Both the position numbers and the translations under genes were made by a program. Source: Tulasnella sp. 424 (Eukaryota; Basidiomycota; Agaricomycetes; Cantharellales; Tulasnellaceae). Taken from it: a DNA stretch of 64,000 bases. The notes under the pieces are model-generated. The model saw only the letters and a list, made by a program, of their open reading frames with translations. It had not been told where the DNA came from and did no database searches. This document shows, piece by piece, positions 30,212-41,410 of this stretch; position 1 is the stretch's first letter; each line of letters opens with the position of its first letter. The DNA lies in contig WSUB01000024.1 of NCBI GenBank assembly GCA_019633425.1, positions 186,001-250,000 of the forward strand, given 5' to 3'.

Positions 30212-31754
30212 TCAAGTCTCTTCCTCTGGATCCCCGATACCATGGGCAAGGATAGCAAACTGCGCTTCGCTTTCCGGAAGACAAGGTGAATCGTATATCC
30301 GGCAAACACGGGTATTTGCACGGCCTTTCTTCAGTTGAAGTCTGTACAAAGAGTCGAAACACCAGAGATGATTGTTAGCGACGAAGAACGCTTAGACAAA
30401 AGCTCGTTGTGGAATGCCCGTACCGAGTGGTCGAGGCATGAGCCATGATGTTCCCTCCGATTGGCTTCTTGTCGTTACCTCCGTACATTGCTGCTGCTGC
30501 ATCTGGCGATGACATGACTTGGTTCGTAACGACAACCGCAATACCAAACTGAAGGAAAATCGAGTCCCCACGAGGTGGTCAGCACGCTGACGCCACTAAC
30601 CAAAAGAGTCCCTTTCCCGTTCGAACTTACCTCATCTGCCAGTCGCAAGAGCGTTCGGAGGAACTTGCCCAGGTGTCCCTGACGAGCTGAAAGTTCTCCT
30701 CGTCCGTTGAAGTCCGTTCGGTACAGAGCGGTACAAGAGTCTACTATCAGAAGGGAGAATCTAAAGGGGCGAGTCAAGCGTGACGGATCAATCATTTTGC
30801 GCTCAAAGCACGTATTCTTTTCCCGGGGCCCCCACCTTGATTCGGACATTAGCGCACTGGCTTGGACGAGCAGCTGGTTTTGGTGGTCGGCGTTGTAGGC
30901 TCTTGCGTATGCGACGTTGTTCAAAACTTCCTCCCCATCGAGACCGTAACGCTCTGCGACAGCGAGCAAGCGAACGGGACGGAAGGTACCCTCGGTGTCG
31001 ATGTAGAGGCATTTGCCCTCACCACCGCCCATTGATGTTGGTAGCTAGTGTAGAATCTGTGGTTAGAACGTAATGAAAACGCCGGGCTCGACTAAACCGC
31101 CTGCTTACTTGACAAGTAACGGCCAGAGTGTGGCAGATCTGTGACTTGCCCGTTCTGAACTCGCCAAAGAGCTCAGTAATGGAGCCAGTTTCGATACCGC
31201 CTATCAATACCTCCAGTAAGCATGTCATAATATGAAGAAGACATGTCGACACTCGAGACCTCACCTCCTAGTAAGGTATCCAGCTGTGTCGATCCGGTCG
31301 TAATGTGCACAAGTTCCGACCGCATGGCATGGATAACAGATGCACTCTTGAACCCCATAGGAACAATCTTTTGGGCTATTGAACCGAAGATCACTCAGAA
31401 ACATAACAGAACTGGAGACGCGTCACTCCCTACCTTCAGCGATGATCTTGTCTGCTTTTTGGTCCGAGATGCCTTTGATGCCAGCTAGGACCTTTTTAGG
31501 GGTGAAGGCAACAGATTCCACAGTATGAAGACCCGAGTCTGCAAGCTTTTTGCAATCTTGAGGGGATATTCCTGCTTCCTACATGCAGAAGTTCGTGGAG
31601 GTAGGGTCGAGTCATGAGCCTTAGGTGAGCTATGTGGTTTTCCCTCATTTGGACTTGCCTGCAGTTTGTTCACGAGCATAGGACCAGCGAAGCCCATGAG
31701 CTCCTCGTCGTCATACTGCTGAGATTGCTGAGACTGTTGCGTTGCTACGGACAT
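30212..31754 (-). CDS. RAD51: DNA recombinase RAD51
   Basis: RecA-family ATPase that forms filaments on single-stranded DNA and drives strand exchange in homologous recombination. After splicing: N-terminal tail rich in Gln/Ser, helix-hairpin-helix region ([38 protein letters not shown]), Walker [13 protein letters not shown]-cap region [15 protein letters not shown], Walker B LLIVDS, loop L1 [13 protein letters not shown], loop L2 with [19 protein letters not shown], and the C-terminal [19 protein letters not shown] ending [25 protein letters not shown] marks it as Rad51 rather than Dmc1. There are about eight exons. The first intron has a GC donor (GCAAGT at 31658), required to join LVNKLQ to EAGIS. 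ATG at 31754 is 205 bp from the upstream gene's stop. Confidence 0.97.
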
Positions 31755-31958
31755 CGTTTATAAGACGAGACAAGAAGTGGTAGAGGCAAAAGTTGACTGA
31801 GTGGTGGTTTAGATTCAAATGGAAACGTTGTCGCGTAAACAAAGCAAACGCCTGCGTCGCAAACACGTGACCTAAGCCTCCACCGATCGATGCTTCTTTT
31901 GCGTGACCATGCCACAAGAAAAATGGGTAGAGGATTGCAATAATTGACTAAAAGATAA

Positions 31959-32999
31959 TCATCTCCATCTCCTCTCTGAGTTTCCGGCATCCCTACCGCC
32001 AAATAGTTGAGTAGCATCCGCCTCTGCGCTCCGTCGACGCTCCGCTTCCAGCAATTCATCGAACCGCTCCTGCTCGCTGAGCTCCTCCTTGTTATCGTCA
32101 GAGTCTTCTGAGTCTGGGGTGGAGGAACCGCCTCTTGGTGCTTCGGAGCCCCAGCCGTTGCTGTCTTGTCCATCTTGCGAGCTGGACGTTGGAACAGACG
32201 GAGGTAGCCGCTCCCGTTCGTGCTTCTGGCGAATTAGATCCCATGCTGTAGGTTGAGCCGTGGTCCTTTCTTTTCGGATTTCCTCCCAACGATTCGACGC
32301 TGCAGGTTGCGCAACGGGTGCGGCGGGTGCGCTAGCGGGTTGGCGAGAACCACGAGCTTCGCCGTTTGAAGCTAGAGTAAAGCGTATCAGAGGCGTCGAC
32401 TACGCTTTGAGCCAGTTCCAAGGTGCTTACAGTTGCGATATGTAGCTAGTTCTCCCTCCGGGTCGGTATTCCGTTCGGGTAGAGGTGTATTCTCATCTAT
32501 CGCTTCCAACTCTTTCTTCGTCAATTTCCTCGCCACCATCCAGCCATACGTCCAGTTCACAAGGGTCAACTCCTCGCCATTCCTTCTCGCTTGCGCCTTG
32601 TGTATTTCCAACATAGCCGTTTTATAACCCTCAGGGTTCTGCAGCGACTCGAGCTGCCTTCGGGCGTAGTGCTGAGCGTAAAGATGTCCTAAATATCCTC
32701 CAGCAACCCCGAATACGGGTTTCGACAGCGCAAGCCGGGTTCGGAGGGGGAGACTCTTGAATGTACTAGCGCGGCCGACCCGGAGTCCATGGGAAGCAGC
32801 GATGCCGAGGAAGAAGCCAGTCACCTAGACTAAGTGCGATCAGCATGAGAAGCCATCATGTACAGATTGAAAGACTTACTAGGAATGAGAACGGGTCTTC
32901 GATACGATTCATAAAGGCAAGGTCATCCAAATTAAGCGTGCCATTTTCAACCTGTTGTTGGACGTCATCGTCGTCCAGCCTTGCACGGAACAGAGCCAT
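31959..32999 (-). CDS. Conserved-looking hypothetical protein, three exons
   Basis: Starts MALFRARLDDDDVQQQ (ATG 32999). Exon 1 ends DPFSFL; exon 2 resumes VTGFFLGIAASHGLRVG and runs to ATYRN; the last exon (from about 32372 down to 31959) is SSNGEARGSRQPAS to a stop after SERRWR. Two weakly hydrophobic segments (FLVTGFFLGIAASHGL and LSKPVFGVAGGYLGHLYA) suggest association with a membrane, perhaps mitochondrial. The C-terminal third is charged and disordered, with an EQERFDELLEAERRR coiled-coil-like helix. I do not recognise the family. It is divergent from the kinase-TPR gene and 204 bp upstream of RAD51. Confidence 0.7.
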
Positions 33000-33653
33000 C
33001 GAGTAGTCGAAGTGAGAGTTAAGGATCCGTATAGATAAACGTACGAGCTCGTCCCTGTAATGGAGCGATGCACAGGTGCTCGGAATTGGAATTGGTTGGC
33101 GGTTCACATTTCAATTGACGATGGACCTTAACTCCGTCTCCCAGTCCGTTACCCGAACTTCTCCATCCCCAAATCTGCTTCGTCGCACAGCCATACATAT
33201 ACAATCGGTAGCTCAAGGTCTTCTGCCTAAATCTGACGAAGTGAGCGGCATAGAGCAGTCTCGATCGTTTGAATCGAACGCCGGGTTTTGCCAAAGCTCC
33301 TGCGAGTGCACCTTTCGATCCGCGGCTCTTAAGCTACTGGAGTCTGTATATTCGTGGGAGATCCGACCTTCTAGACGGATATATGTTTATATTGCGGAGG
33401 CTTTCGCTTGCACCGCTTACAGGACCACCGAAGCCAGGAGGAACCAATTCCCAGATGTCCCAAACACAGCTAGGGACAAAGGACGTCAGTATATTTGAAA
33501 CTATGGAGACCACCCTTGCGGGAGCATATGGCTCGTATATATATGGCACCCTTCGATGGACTGGAACCTCCTTCAACCCCTCGAGCTTACTTGACTCCTC
33601 CCCAACTGCAAGTCCATCCCACAACGAACACCTGTACACAACACCTCCACCTC
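33000..33653. promoter_or_regulatory. Upstream region of the kinase-TPR gene (divergent promoter)
   Basis: No gene is assigned, although plus-strand frames stay open (33076-33682). Part of it (about 33260-33420) is clearly repeated at 36441-36560, so it belongs to the duplicated kinase-TPR unit and probably includes its promoter or 5' leader. Confidence 0.5.
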
Positions 33654-36242
33654 ATGGAAGGCTCCCTGAACGACAGACCTGAATCTCCCCACGAGCCAGG
33701 TGATACTCTAGATGACACTCCTCCGTCTGCAGGAGCAACCGTGAGCGCAGCAGTGGGTATCGTAGCTGGTCGCAATCCATCACCCCGCTTCATATAATAT
33801 TCCTCCGCAGCGTCGTAAACTCGATCAGATTGACTGTTTGCGGATCGAACCAGATTGGCTCGTAATACCGGAGAATAGTCGTGTGATGACCGGAGGTTTT
33901 GCCAGCGTCACAGTCGCTAATCTTCAACTACCTCCGAGTCTTTTGGAAATTTACCACCAAATGACCACAACTGGCGAATCGCTCGAATTCGAACTCGGGG
34001 GCGCGCAGAATGTGAGTTGCTTAGCACATGTTGATCATCTAAGAGCTTTTTACTAACACCGGGTTCGTTCCGTAGTTCGTTGCTGTCAAAAAGTTGAAAA
34101 TCGGGCCAGGTGACGACAAGGAGAAGATGCTGCGGGTAAGACATCCTCCCCTTATCAGAGACATTCCCTGTTAATCTCCCAACGCGCCGCAGGCATTCGC
34201 TTCGGAAGCGGGCATTATGGCCAAGTTATCTCATCCAAACATCGTCCGCCTGGAAGCATTCGTCGAAGACGCAGAGAAAGATGTGTTTTGGCTGGTTTTA
34301 CCTTGGGAGCCAAACGGAAATCTTAGGGAGTTTATCCTATCTGAGGACTGCAAGTTGGAGGTTCCTGAACTGAGTTCCTTGGTACGCATTATCATTCCTC
34401 GGCAAGGTTATCACTCACTGGTTCTTCCAGATAAAGGACGTGATATCTGGACTTGTGTACTTACACAGCCAAAATATCTGTCACGGGGACCTGAAGGCGG
34501 TATGATGTTTAAACCATGCTTTGTGATGCCAGCATGATCTGATGCGAATCCCTCCAGCAAAACATTCTCGTTAACTCTGAATACAGCGCGGTTATAACAG
34601 ACTTTGGGTCTGCGCGTATTATCAGAGACGTTTCGAAAAGCGTTTCGCCCAATACGACTTCCAATCCAGCCAGCATTACCGGGACCCCTCAAGCTCCTCT
34701 GGAAGTTGAGCTTGATTCCGCCACCCGCGAACTTACGATCACTGGCTGCCTCTTTACCACTCGATGGGCTGCTCCCGAAATCCTTTTCGACGGCAAGCCG
34801 GAGCTAGCCAGCGACGTATGGGCTTTTGGTTGGATCTGCTGGGAGGTGCGTGGCTTCTCAAGTTATTACTGTCACCACGCTCTTACCTGGACGATCCATA
34901 TAATAAAAGGTCATTACGGGCAAATTACCTTTTCAGGATGAGAACGTCGAGGCCAGGGTAATCGTTCGCATTGCGGACAAGATAATGCCATCCTTGGAAG
35001 ACGACGCTCAGATCGGACAAATACGGCGACTTTGCTATCTTATGACAACTTGTTGGGAATACATTTCCCAAGAACGTCCAACCGCAAAGCAATGCGAATT
35101 ATATCTGGAAGATAAGGCGAGTAAGAAGCTTTCGCGGTCATTTCAGCAACCTGATGGTGGCTTTGATGCAGATTGATCACATCCGCCCACGCCCCAAGGG
35201 CGAGATTGACTCCAAAATTCGATCTCCTAACCTCTTGCTGAAACTCGCCTGGTTGTCCGTCCATAACGAGGATGAAATATTAGCGGGAGAGTACTTCAAA
35301 CAAGCTCTATCCATCTTTTCCCTGACCGGAGATGCGGGCGGCACCGCAGCCTCATATTATGGTCTTGGGATAACACATAGGAACCTGAGCAATTTCTCCG
35401 TGGCCGCTCAATATTTTCAGGAGGCATTGGAAAATTTTGGCGAAGTGGATTTTGAATGGGGCGAGACATTAATTGCTCTTGGGGAGGTACAATGCGCTCA
35501 AGGAGAGTATATGGCCGCCATATCCTCCTTCACCAACGCTCAAACACTCTCGGCTCTGATCGGACACCATCACATGATGGCACAGGCGTGGTTGTGCCTC
35601 GGTCATGTTCACCTTATCCAGTCTGACTACACTGCTGCAACTTCAAGTCTCAACAATGCCTTGAAGATCTGCAATCAGCAGGACGCCGGACCTAACCGGC
35701 TGCAGGCCATCGCTCTCTGCGAACTTGGATTAGTTCATACCCTCCAATCAGACTACGAATCCGCCCCGCCGCTGTATAAAAAAGCCTTGGAGATCTACAG
35801 CAAGTTGGGAGAGCAGTCTGGCAAGGCTCGCGCTCTTTTCAGTCTTGGAGACGTCCAGAAGGGCAGTGGGGACTATGAGGGCGCTCTGTCCTCTTATCGG
35901 GAGGCACAAGAGATCTTCAAACAAAGGGGATGCCGCGCGAACGAAGGCATTACGTTGCAAGGGCTAGGGGAAGTCCACCACCTCCAAGGGCAATATGCCA
36001 TTGCAATGTCCTTCTACGTCAAAGCACGCGCCATATGCCGCCAAGTCGGGTCTAAACTAAACGGCACAAACATCCTTTACCGCATGGCGTCGATTGATAG
36101 AGCCGAGCAACGATACGAGGTTGCTCTCGAACGGTTTGAAGAAGCCAAGACCACTTACATGGAGATGAATTTACCACAGCTCGTCTCAAACTGCGAAGCA
36201 GAAATTATCGAGATTAGACAGGAGATTAAAGAAAGTGGATGA
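33654..36242 (+). CDS. Protein kinase - TPR repeat fusion, eight exons (about 723 aa)
   Basis: Predicted signalling protein with a tyrosine-kinase-like kinase domain and a C-terminal tetratricopeptide array. Exons: 33654-33740, 33811-34011, 34076-34135, 34193-34381, 34431-34499, 34558-34845, 34910-35116, 35172-36242; every exon length keeps phase 0. Kinase features: VAVKKLK (ATP-site Lys), SEAGIMAKLSHPNIVRL (C-helix Glu), hinge VLPWEPNGNLREF, catalytic loop CHGDLKAQNILV, ITDFGSAR, CLFTTRWAAPEILF, SDVWAFGWICWE. Arg of the usual HRD is Gly, the common Agaricomycete HGDLK form; the Asp is present, so activity is plausible. The TPR part has about eight ~40-residue repeats with A/Y and Y-A-A positions (AASYYGLGITHRNL, ALCELGLVHTLQSDYESA, and so on). 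The last intron (35117-35171) must use a GC donor (GCGAGT). If it is not spliced, the kinase would end four codons after 35160 and the TPRs would be separate. Confidence 0.85.
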
Positions 36243-36434
36243 ACGAAAAAGGTCGGGGGGTTAAGCGGGCAGGCCGGTCGGCAAATGTAGACGTTGCATG
36301 CGACTCCTGGAAATCGGTAGCAACCGATTAGGAATAAAAGGGCCGCTTTTAGTAGACTTCAGTTTGATTTCTTGTGGAATAGTCGTTTCAGTCTTAAGCA
36401 TGTACCCCACTCAGTGGCTAGAGTCTGAACTTTG

Positions 36435-36850
36435 CTATGTGATCGTTTGAATCGAGCCAATGCTCCTGCACCCTTCGATCCCCATCTCTACGTCGCTAGA
36501 TAATCGTGAGAGATCCGGTCTTCTAGATGGTACGTGGGTATGGTGGATGAGGCTTTTGCTAGTACGAGGTTGCTCTCGAACGGTTTGAAGAATCAAAAGC
36601 CGCTTATATGGAGATGAACTTGGCTCAGCTCGTTTCAAAATGCGAAGCACAAATTATCGCGACTCGACAGGGGATTAGAGAGAGTAGATGAACGAATTTG
36701 GGGTTTGGGAGAGCACTAGCACGACACCCTTAGAAGTCGGTTTGCGCTTGGTTCCGAGGAAGAGGCCATAAATATAGGCTACTCCAGCATGATTTCTTGC
36801 GGGATAACCGTTTCAGTCTTTAGCATGGACCTACTTGGTGGCTACCGTCT
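36435..36850 (+). repeat. Remnant of a tandem copy of the kinase-TPR unit
   Basis: 36441-36560 matches the 5' flank of the intact gene (about 33264-33420; shared blocks GATCGTTTGAATCGA, TTCGATCC, CTTCTAGA). It is followed without the gene body by its last 42 codons (36563-36691) and by a copy of the 3' flank (36770-36850 versus 36360-36430; shared GTTTCAGTCTT and TAGCATG). The order is 5' flank, deletion, 3' end, 3' flank, as expected after an internal deletion in a tandem duplicate. Confidence 0.75.
36563..36691 (+). pseudogene. Last 42 codons of a deleted kinase-TPR paralogue
   Basis: The frame encodes YEVALERFEESKAAYMEMNL... to RESR-stop, aligning to the intact gene's final TPR helix pair (YEVALERFEEAKTTYMEMNL... 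to KESG-stop) without gaps. All differences are substitutions. There is no start codon or kinase part, so it cannot make the full protein. Confidence 0.8.
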
Positions 36851-37753
36851 GAGCCCTGCTACGCATTCGATGAATGGATTGGTTTATTGTAGATTAGTGA
36901 GACGAGGAGGATAGTGTTGTTCGTAGTGTATGTGCTGACCTATCAAGGACCATGAACGGAACGGCCAGCGATTGGAAGTCCGTTACGGCGGACCTTTGCT
37001 TGGCACACACTAACACATCCGACCGCTGCTACCTTGCACGGTGGGCATGGTTTCTATGCTGCAAAAGTCTGTCCAGGCAATAAGAATATCGTTGCAGAGC
37101 TTTACCAATACTTGTGCTTTCACAAAGGGTTCGGCGAGAGCGTCGATCGAATCCGTGAAAACATCCCATGTCACAATAATGAGATGCGAACCGCACCAGA
37201 CATTGAATACACGGCTATGTGGTCTTCCGGAATGTGAGAATGCTTGGCTTTTACGACTAACATGGGGCATTGCGTTTGCTGGGAGGGCCCCGCGTTGAAA
37301 ACGTAAAAGGAGGGAATAAACGCACTACAAATGACTCAGAATAGCTGCGCTTTGTCTTGCGGTATTTCCTACACCACGCGATTCCTGGAGATGTATGCCG
37401 CCTTGACCATCATGGAAGTTTGCCACTTGGCACTCGTGGGGAAATGCACTGGTTAAGGCATGCTTACGCTTTAGAGCTGCGAAATGCTGCGACTAGTAGA
37501 AATTTCTGATGAGCCAATATTTACGTGTAGCCTGTCTAAATCTGGATGTGTGAGGTTGATGATGATCATGGGAGAGGCTTGTGTTTGCGTGCACCCCCAG
37601 GGTTCGTTCGACGGTTGAAACTTGAATTCTCTTGGGTGCAATTATTCCCCTCCCTTCTCCCAACCAACAACTTCCTCCTTCTCCGTTTCCTCGTCCTAAG
37701 AGCTAGGTCTCAAGCGACGATCCCGAACCTTCCTCCCGTCCCAATCGACATTC
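36851..37753. other. Intergenic
   Basis: No supported gene. A minus-strand 86-aa frame (37010-37270) and overlapping plus frames lack recognisable motifs. The last ~130 bases before 37754 are CT-rich, as expected of a promoter. Confidence 0.4.
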
Positions 37754-40700
37754 ATGGATGCAAACCCTTCTGAACCATCAGCAGCTCCTGCTGCACCTCC
37801 AAAACCTGCCAAGTCCAAGGGCAACCCGTTAACGGACCTCATCGAGAGCGAGAAGGAGTACGTAGATCGGCTAGCAGGCGTCATCCGGGTACGTTCTAGT
37901 AGTCCAGGAGCTGTCGAAGGCGGTAGGAGGTGTGGTGGGCTGATTTCGAATGGGTTTGCTCGGCTCCCGTAATTCTGGAATAGAAAGTTGCAGCAGCATG
38001 GTCCCGCTCCAACTTTCCTCCCGCCGAGCTGGACGCCATGTTCAGAGCCGTAGAAGCCGTGTATCGTGCAAATCGGGGATTTCTCTCGGTGCGACTAAAT
38101 TTCTTTGCGAGATGTGTGCCGAGATCACTGACTTGGATGCCTCGACTTCTTCTCCCCTTTTTACCGTTCTACACAGAAACTGAAGGAGATAGGTCCGAAC
38201 CCGGCTTCCCCGAAAGCCCTTGGGGATCTCTTGATGCGTTGGGTACGTTCCGCCTTCACTTGTCTTGGTCTATTCCCGGCAGCCCAGTCCCTTTCGGCAA
38301 GACCCTGGCAATCCATGTCGCCGAGCAAACCCGCACCGTGCGTTCGCTCATTGGGTTTTGCCATTGGATTCCATGACGTTCGACGTCGTCCCTCGACACC
38401 CAGACCTCGACGATGAACGTTGCTACTGGGCTTCTTGCAACCGTTACCGTTACCATGCGTTCAATCCGTGTCTCAGACCCTGACCGGCTACTTTGTACCT
38501 TATTCAGATAGAGGACCTCGATGCTCCCTACACCCGCTTTTGCAACACTTATTCTGTTGGATTCGACACCTGGGAACCAGTTGCTTCCAACGCTGCACTT
38601 CCTCCCCTATTAATTACCCTGTCAGAGACTCACCCTCCAACTCCAGCTACAAGCATCCCAATAGATGGATCCATACCAACTAGCTGGACTTTGGACGGTC
38701 TATTCGCCCTCCCCCGTATCCGTCTTAAATACTATAAAAAGCTATATTCAAGGCTACTCAAAAGCACTCAACCGGGAAGGTCGGATCACAAGCTTTTAGT
38801 CGGGGCGAATGAACGTCTAGATGGATTATTGGCACTGGCTATATCGAAGCTCGATGTCATAGTGGGAGAACCGGAGCAAGATGTCACGCCCGCGATGGCC
38901 GAGGGACCACCATCGAACTCGGGAGCTCCGCCGTCGCCTCCCACCCGGGCCGAAGAAGGAGAGCCGATAAGACCTCTCCCTCCTGTCCCTCAGCCAGAAC
39001 AGCCGCCACTCGTAGAAAACGAACCTGAACGAAGGAGCCTCACAAGCTCTGTACATCAAGAGCCAAATGGTCGCGTAACCAGCAGCCTGTCAGGCTCAAG
39101 TCGGTGAGTAATATTGCATTATTCATGATGTCTCAGTCCAAGCGAGATGATTGACGTACTTACATCTCGGCCACCTCATCCATCCCCAGGAGCGACAGAT
39201 TTTCCGGAGGAGAAACAGGAAATGATCGACTCTCACGGGAAACCGCGCCCACGTCGGTCTCCGCAGGCCGTTCCCCGTCTGCCATGTCGAACGGGCGGCC
39301 GTCACCTGGTCGAGGCAGTGGAACAGGCGCCGCACCGTTTTCGGCTCCGTCCTCTCCACCTTTACCACCAACTCGGTCGCTTTTCGCGCTGCAGGATGCC
39401 TTGGATACCACGCAAGTGTTGGACATCTTCACAATGAAGCCGAAGCCTTGCAAATTGCAGTTGGCTCAACCAATCAATCCTTTACCTTTCGACCGAATAA
39501 TCAAGTTTGAGGCAGACGTTATTATCAGTTTCACTCCAAAGGCAACGGGAGAAGAGGTTGTCTATGAAAAGGCACACATCGTCATGTTGACGGATTTATT
39601 CCTGGTCTGCGAGTGGGCGATGGAAGAGGGGCGAGATACGCCGACGCTCTTCTTGTGCTTCCCTCCTCTCGCCGCAAGACATCTCAAAGTCCTGGAAGAA
39701 CCTATGGACTTGGGAGAACCATCACGTGCGTTTGTAGCGGCTTTCTACAAGCAGGGCCTCTTGTCTGACGACCTTTCCTGTAGAGAGCACATTCCAAGTA
39801 CAGGTTATGCGAAAGGAGACTTTGAACATCCGCGCTCTTTCGTCAGATGCGAAGCAACGGCTCGCGCGGGACTTCTCCCGTGCGGTGCAGGAAGCAATTA
39901 GTCGTGCGTTCCAACATCTGTTTACCCTGCAGCGCAATGTCTAACCATTTTGTGATTCCCTCCAGTTGCTCCTCCTCCTCGCGCTCCCACTCAATCTGGC
40001 CCATCCTCCGCTGCCCAGTCGCCAATTGGCAGTCCCACAATGGGTCAAAGGATACCCCCAATCATGCTGCCGGATAATGATACAGGACCGAACGGCCCAA
40101 GCATCGGGCCTCGTAGTCCCAGCACCCACTCGTTCCAGGAGACGACTGGTAACAACGGGACCATGCTCAGCCCTCGGAACAGTGAAAGTGGTGTTTTGGG
40201 CCAGTTCTCTCGCATGGGCTTAGGTGGAGGGAGTGAGACGAATTTGCCCCTGTCCAACGAACTGCCTCCTGGCCCTGGTGGACCTGGATTTGGGCCACAG
40301 TCGCGAAGTCCTAGCTTCAACAATGGCCCGATGCCGCCACCTTCGCCAGGCTTCGGACCTGGTGGCCCTGGCGGACCACCGGGACCGGGTGGCTTCCCGC
40401 GTGGTCCCCCTGGACCTTTCCCTCCAGGCGGTCCATTCCCTCCAGGTCGACCTGGTCCTCCTGGTATGGGCCCACCAGGTCCTGGGATGGGTCCTCCTGG
40501 TATGGGCCCACCAGGTCCTGGAATGGGTCCTCCACCACCTGGCGCACCCGACCTCCACAAGTCTCCGTCAGGACGTTCGCTGGGCTCCTCCAGATCGCTC
40601 CGTCCGGACGATGGTCCATTACCACCGTTACCCGGCATGCCTCCACAGGGCTTCCCGCCTCCAGGACCTTATGGCCCAGGCCCCGGAGGACGGCCGCCAT

Positions 40701-41212
40701 TCCCACCTCATATGCCTCCTCAAGGGTTCCCGTTCCTCGGAGGACCTCCTCCTGGACATCTACCTCCACGTTCAAGATCCCAGCCACCGCCCCCGGGCCC
40801 AGACGACTTCGAATCGCCGCCAACGTCGCCAGTCGAGTCTAACGCCAACACGATCACCGGTCCGACCGTTATTTCTGCCCAAATGAAATGCAAGGTGTTC
40901 TTGAAGCAACAGCACGCCCAATGGAAGTCGCTAGGTGCTGCGAAACTCAAGTTGTTCAAGCAGGAAGTTCCCGTCCTCGTCAAGCAACTTGTTGTGGAAG
41001 CCGACACAAAGAACAAGGATTTGCTCATCTCAACGATCGTTTTGACGGATGGCGTAGAGCGGGTCGGAAGGACCGGCATTGCGGTCGAGTTAAGCGACAA
41101 GGGTGTGCGTACTGGCATTGTGTACATGCTTCAGCTCCGAAACGAAGCTGCTGCCACGGGCTTATTCAACGACTTGCTCGCTGGATCGGATCGGGCGGGT
41201 GGACGTCACTGA
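37754..41212 (+). CDS. RhoGEF (DH) - PH protein with collagen-like tract
   Basis: Likely guanine-nucleotide exchange factor for a Rho-family GTPase. Exons: 37754-37888, 37984-38088, 38177-38242, 38508-39103, 39190-39725, 39784-39903, 39966-41212; phases agree throughout. The DH start is typical: NPLTDLIESEKEYVDRLAGV, continuing MFRAVEAVYRANRGFLS, ALGDLLMRWIEDLDAPY, and LKYYKKLYSRLLKST. A Pro/Ser linker is followed by a PH-like domain (FEADVIISFTPKATGEE, KAHIVMLTDLFLVCEW, FQVQVMRKETLNIRAL). Then comes a Gly/Pro/Met collagen-like stretch (40260-40560) and a last ~110-residue domain (MKCKVFLKQQHAQWKSLG ... KGVRTGIVYMLQLRN) that looks like a second PH/RanBD-like fold. Such a protein would act in polarity or cytokinesis at the cortex (inference). 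The 265-bp fourth intron is unusually long here and may hide an exon. Confidence 0.8.
40463..40534 (+). repeat. Two tandem 36-bp units inside the collagen-like tract
   Basis: The unit starting GGTATGGGCCCACCAGGTCC occurs at 40463-40498 and 40499-40534 with one or a few differences. It encodes GMGPPGPGMGPP twice, in frame, so copy-number change would not break the gene. Confidence 0.85.
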
Positions 41213-41410
41213 GTGTGGGGACCATATTGTTACTTTAGCGCTGATTTCGCGACTAGCCTTGATTACTGCCTATACGTTGGATTTTTGATCGCTCCTTACT
41301 TTTTGACTTCCTCTCCTACTTCAAGCCCATCTTAATCGCATCCTCTCGCATCGTCATATTATTAGACAGCTCGTATACCAGTATAGCTACAATGGATATA
41401 GCAAAAGTTG

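Noticed and set aside
31745..32289. Minus-strand frames overlapping the last exon of the 31959-32999 gene
   Set aside because: Out-of-frame shadows; the spliced frame with WEEIRKERTT and the acidic coiled-coil helix continues from the conserved upstream exons.
37010..37270. 86-aa minus-strand frame (IIVTWDVFTDSIDALAEPF region)
   Set aside because: Considered as a transposase or DNA-binding remnant, but no motif, repeat ends or continuation supports it.
40045..40638. Minus-strand Gly/Pro-rich frames opposite the collagen-like tract
   Set aside because: Codon mirror of GGN/CCN repeats. The plus-strand frame continues into conserved flanking domains, so it is the real one.
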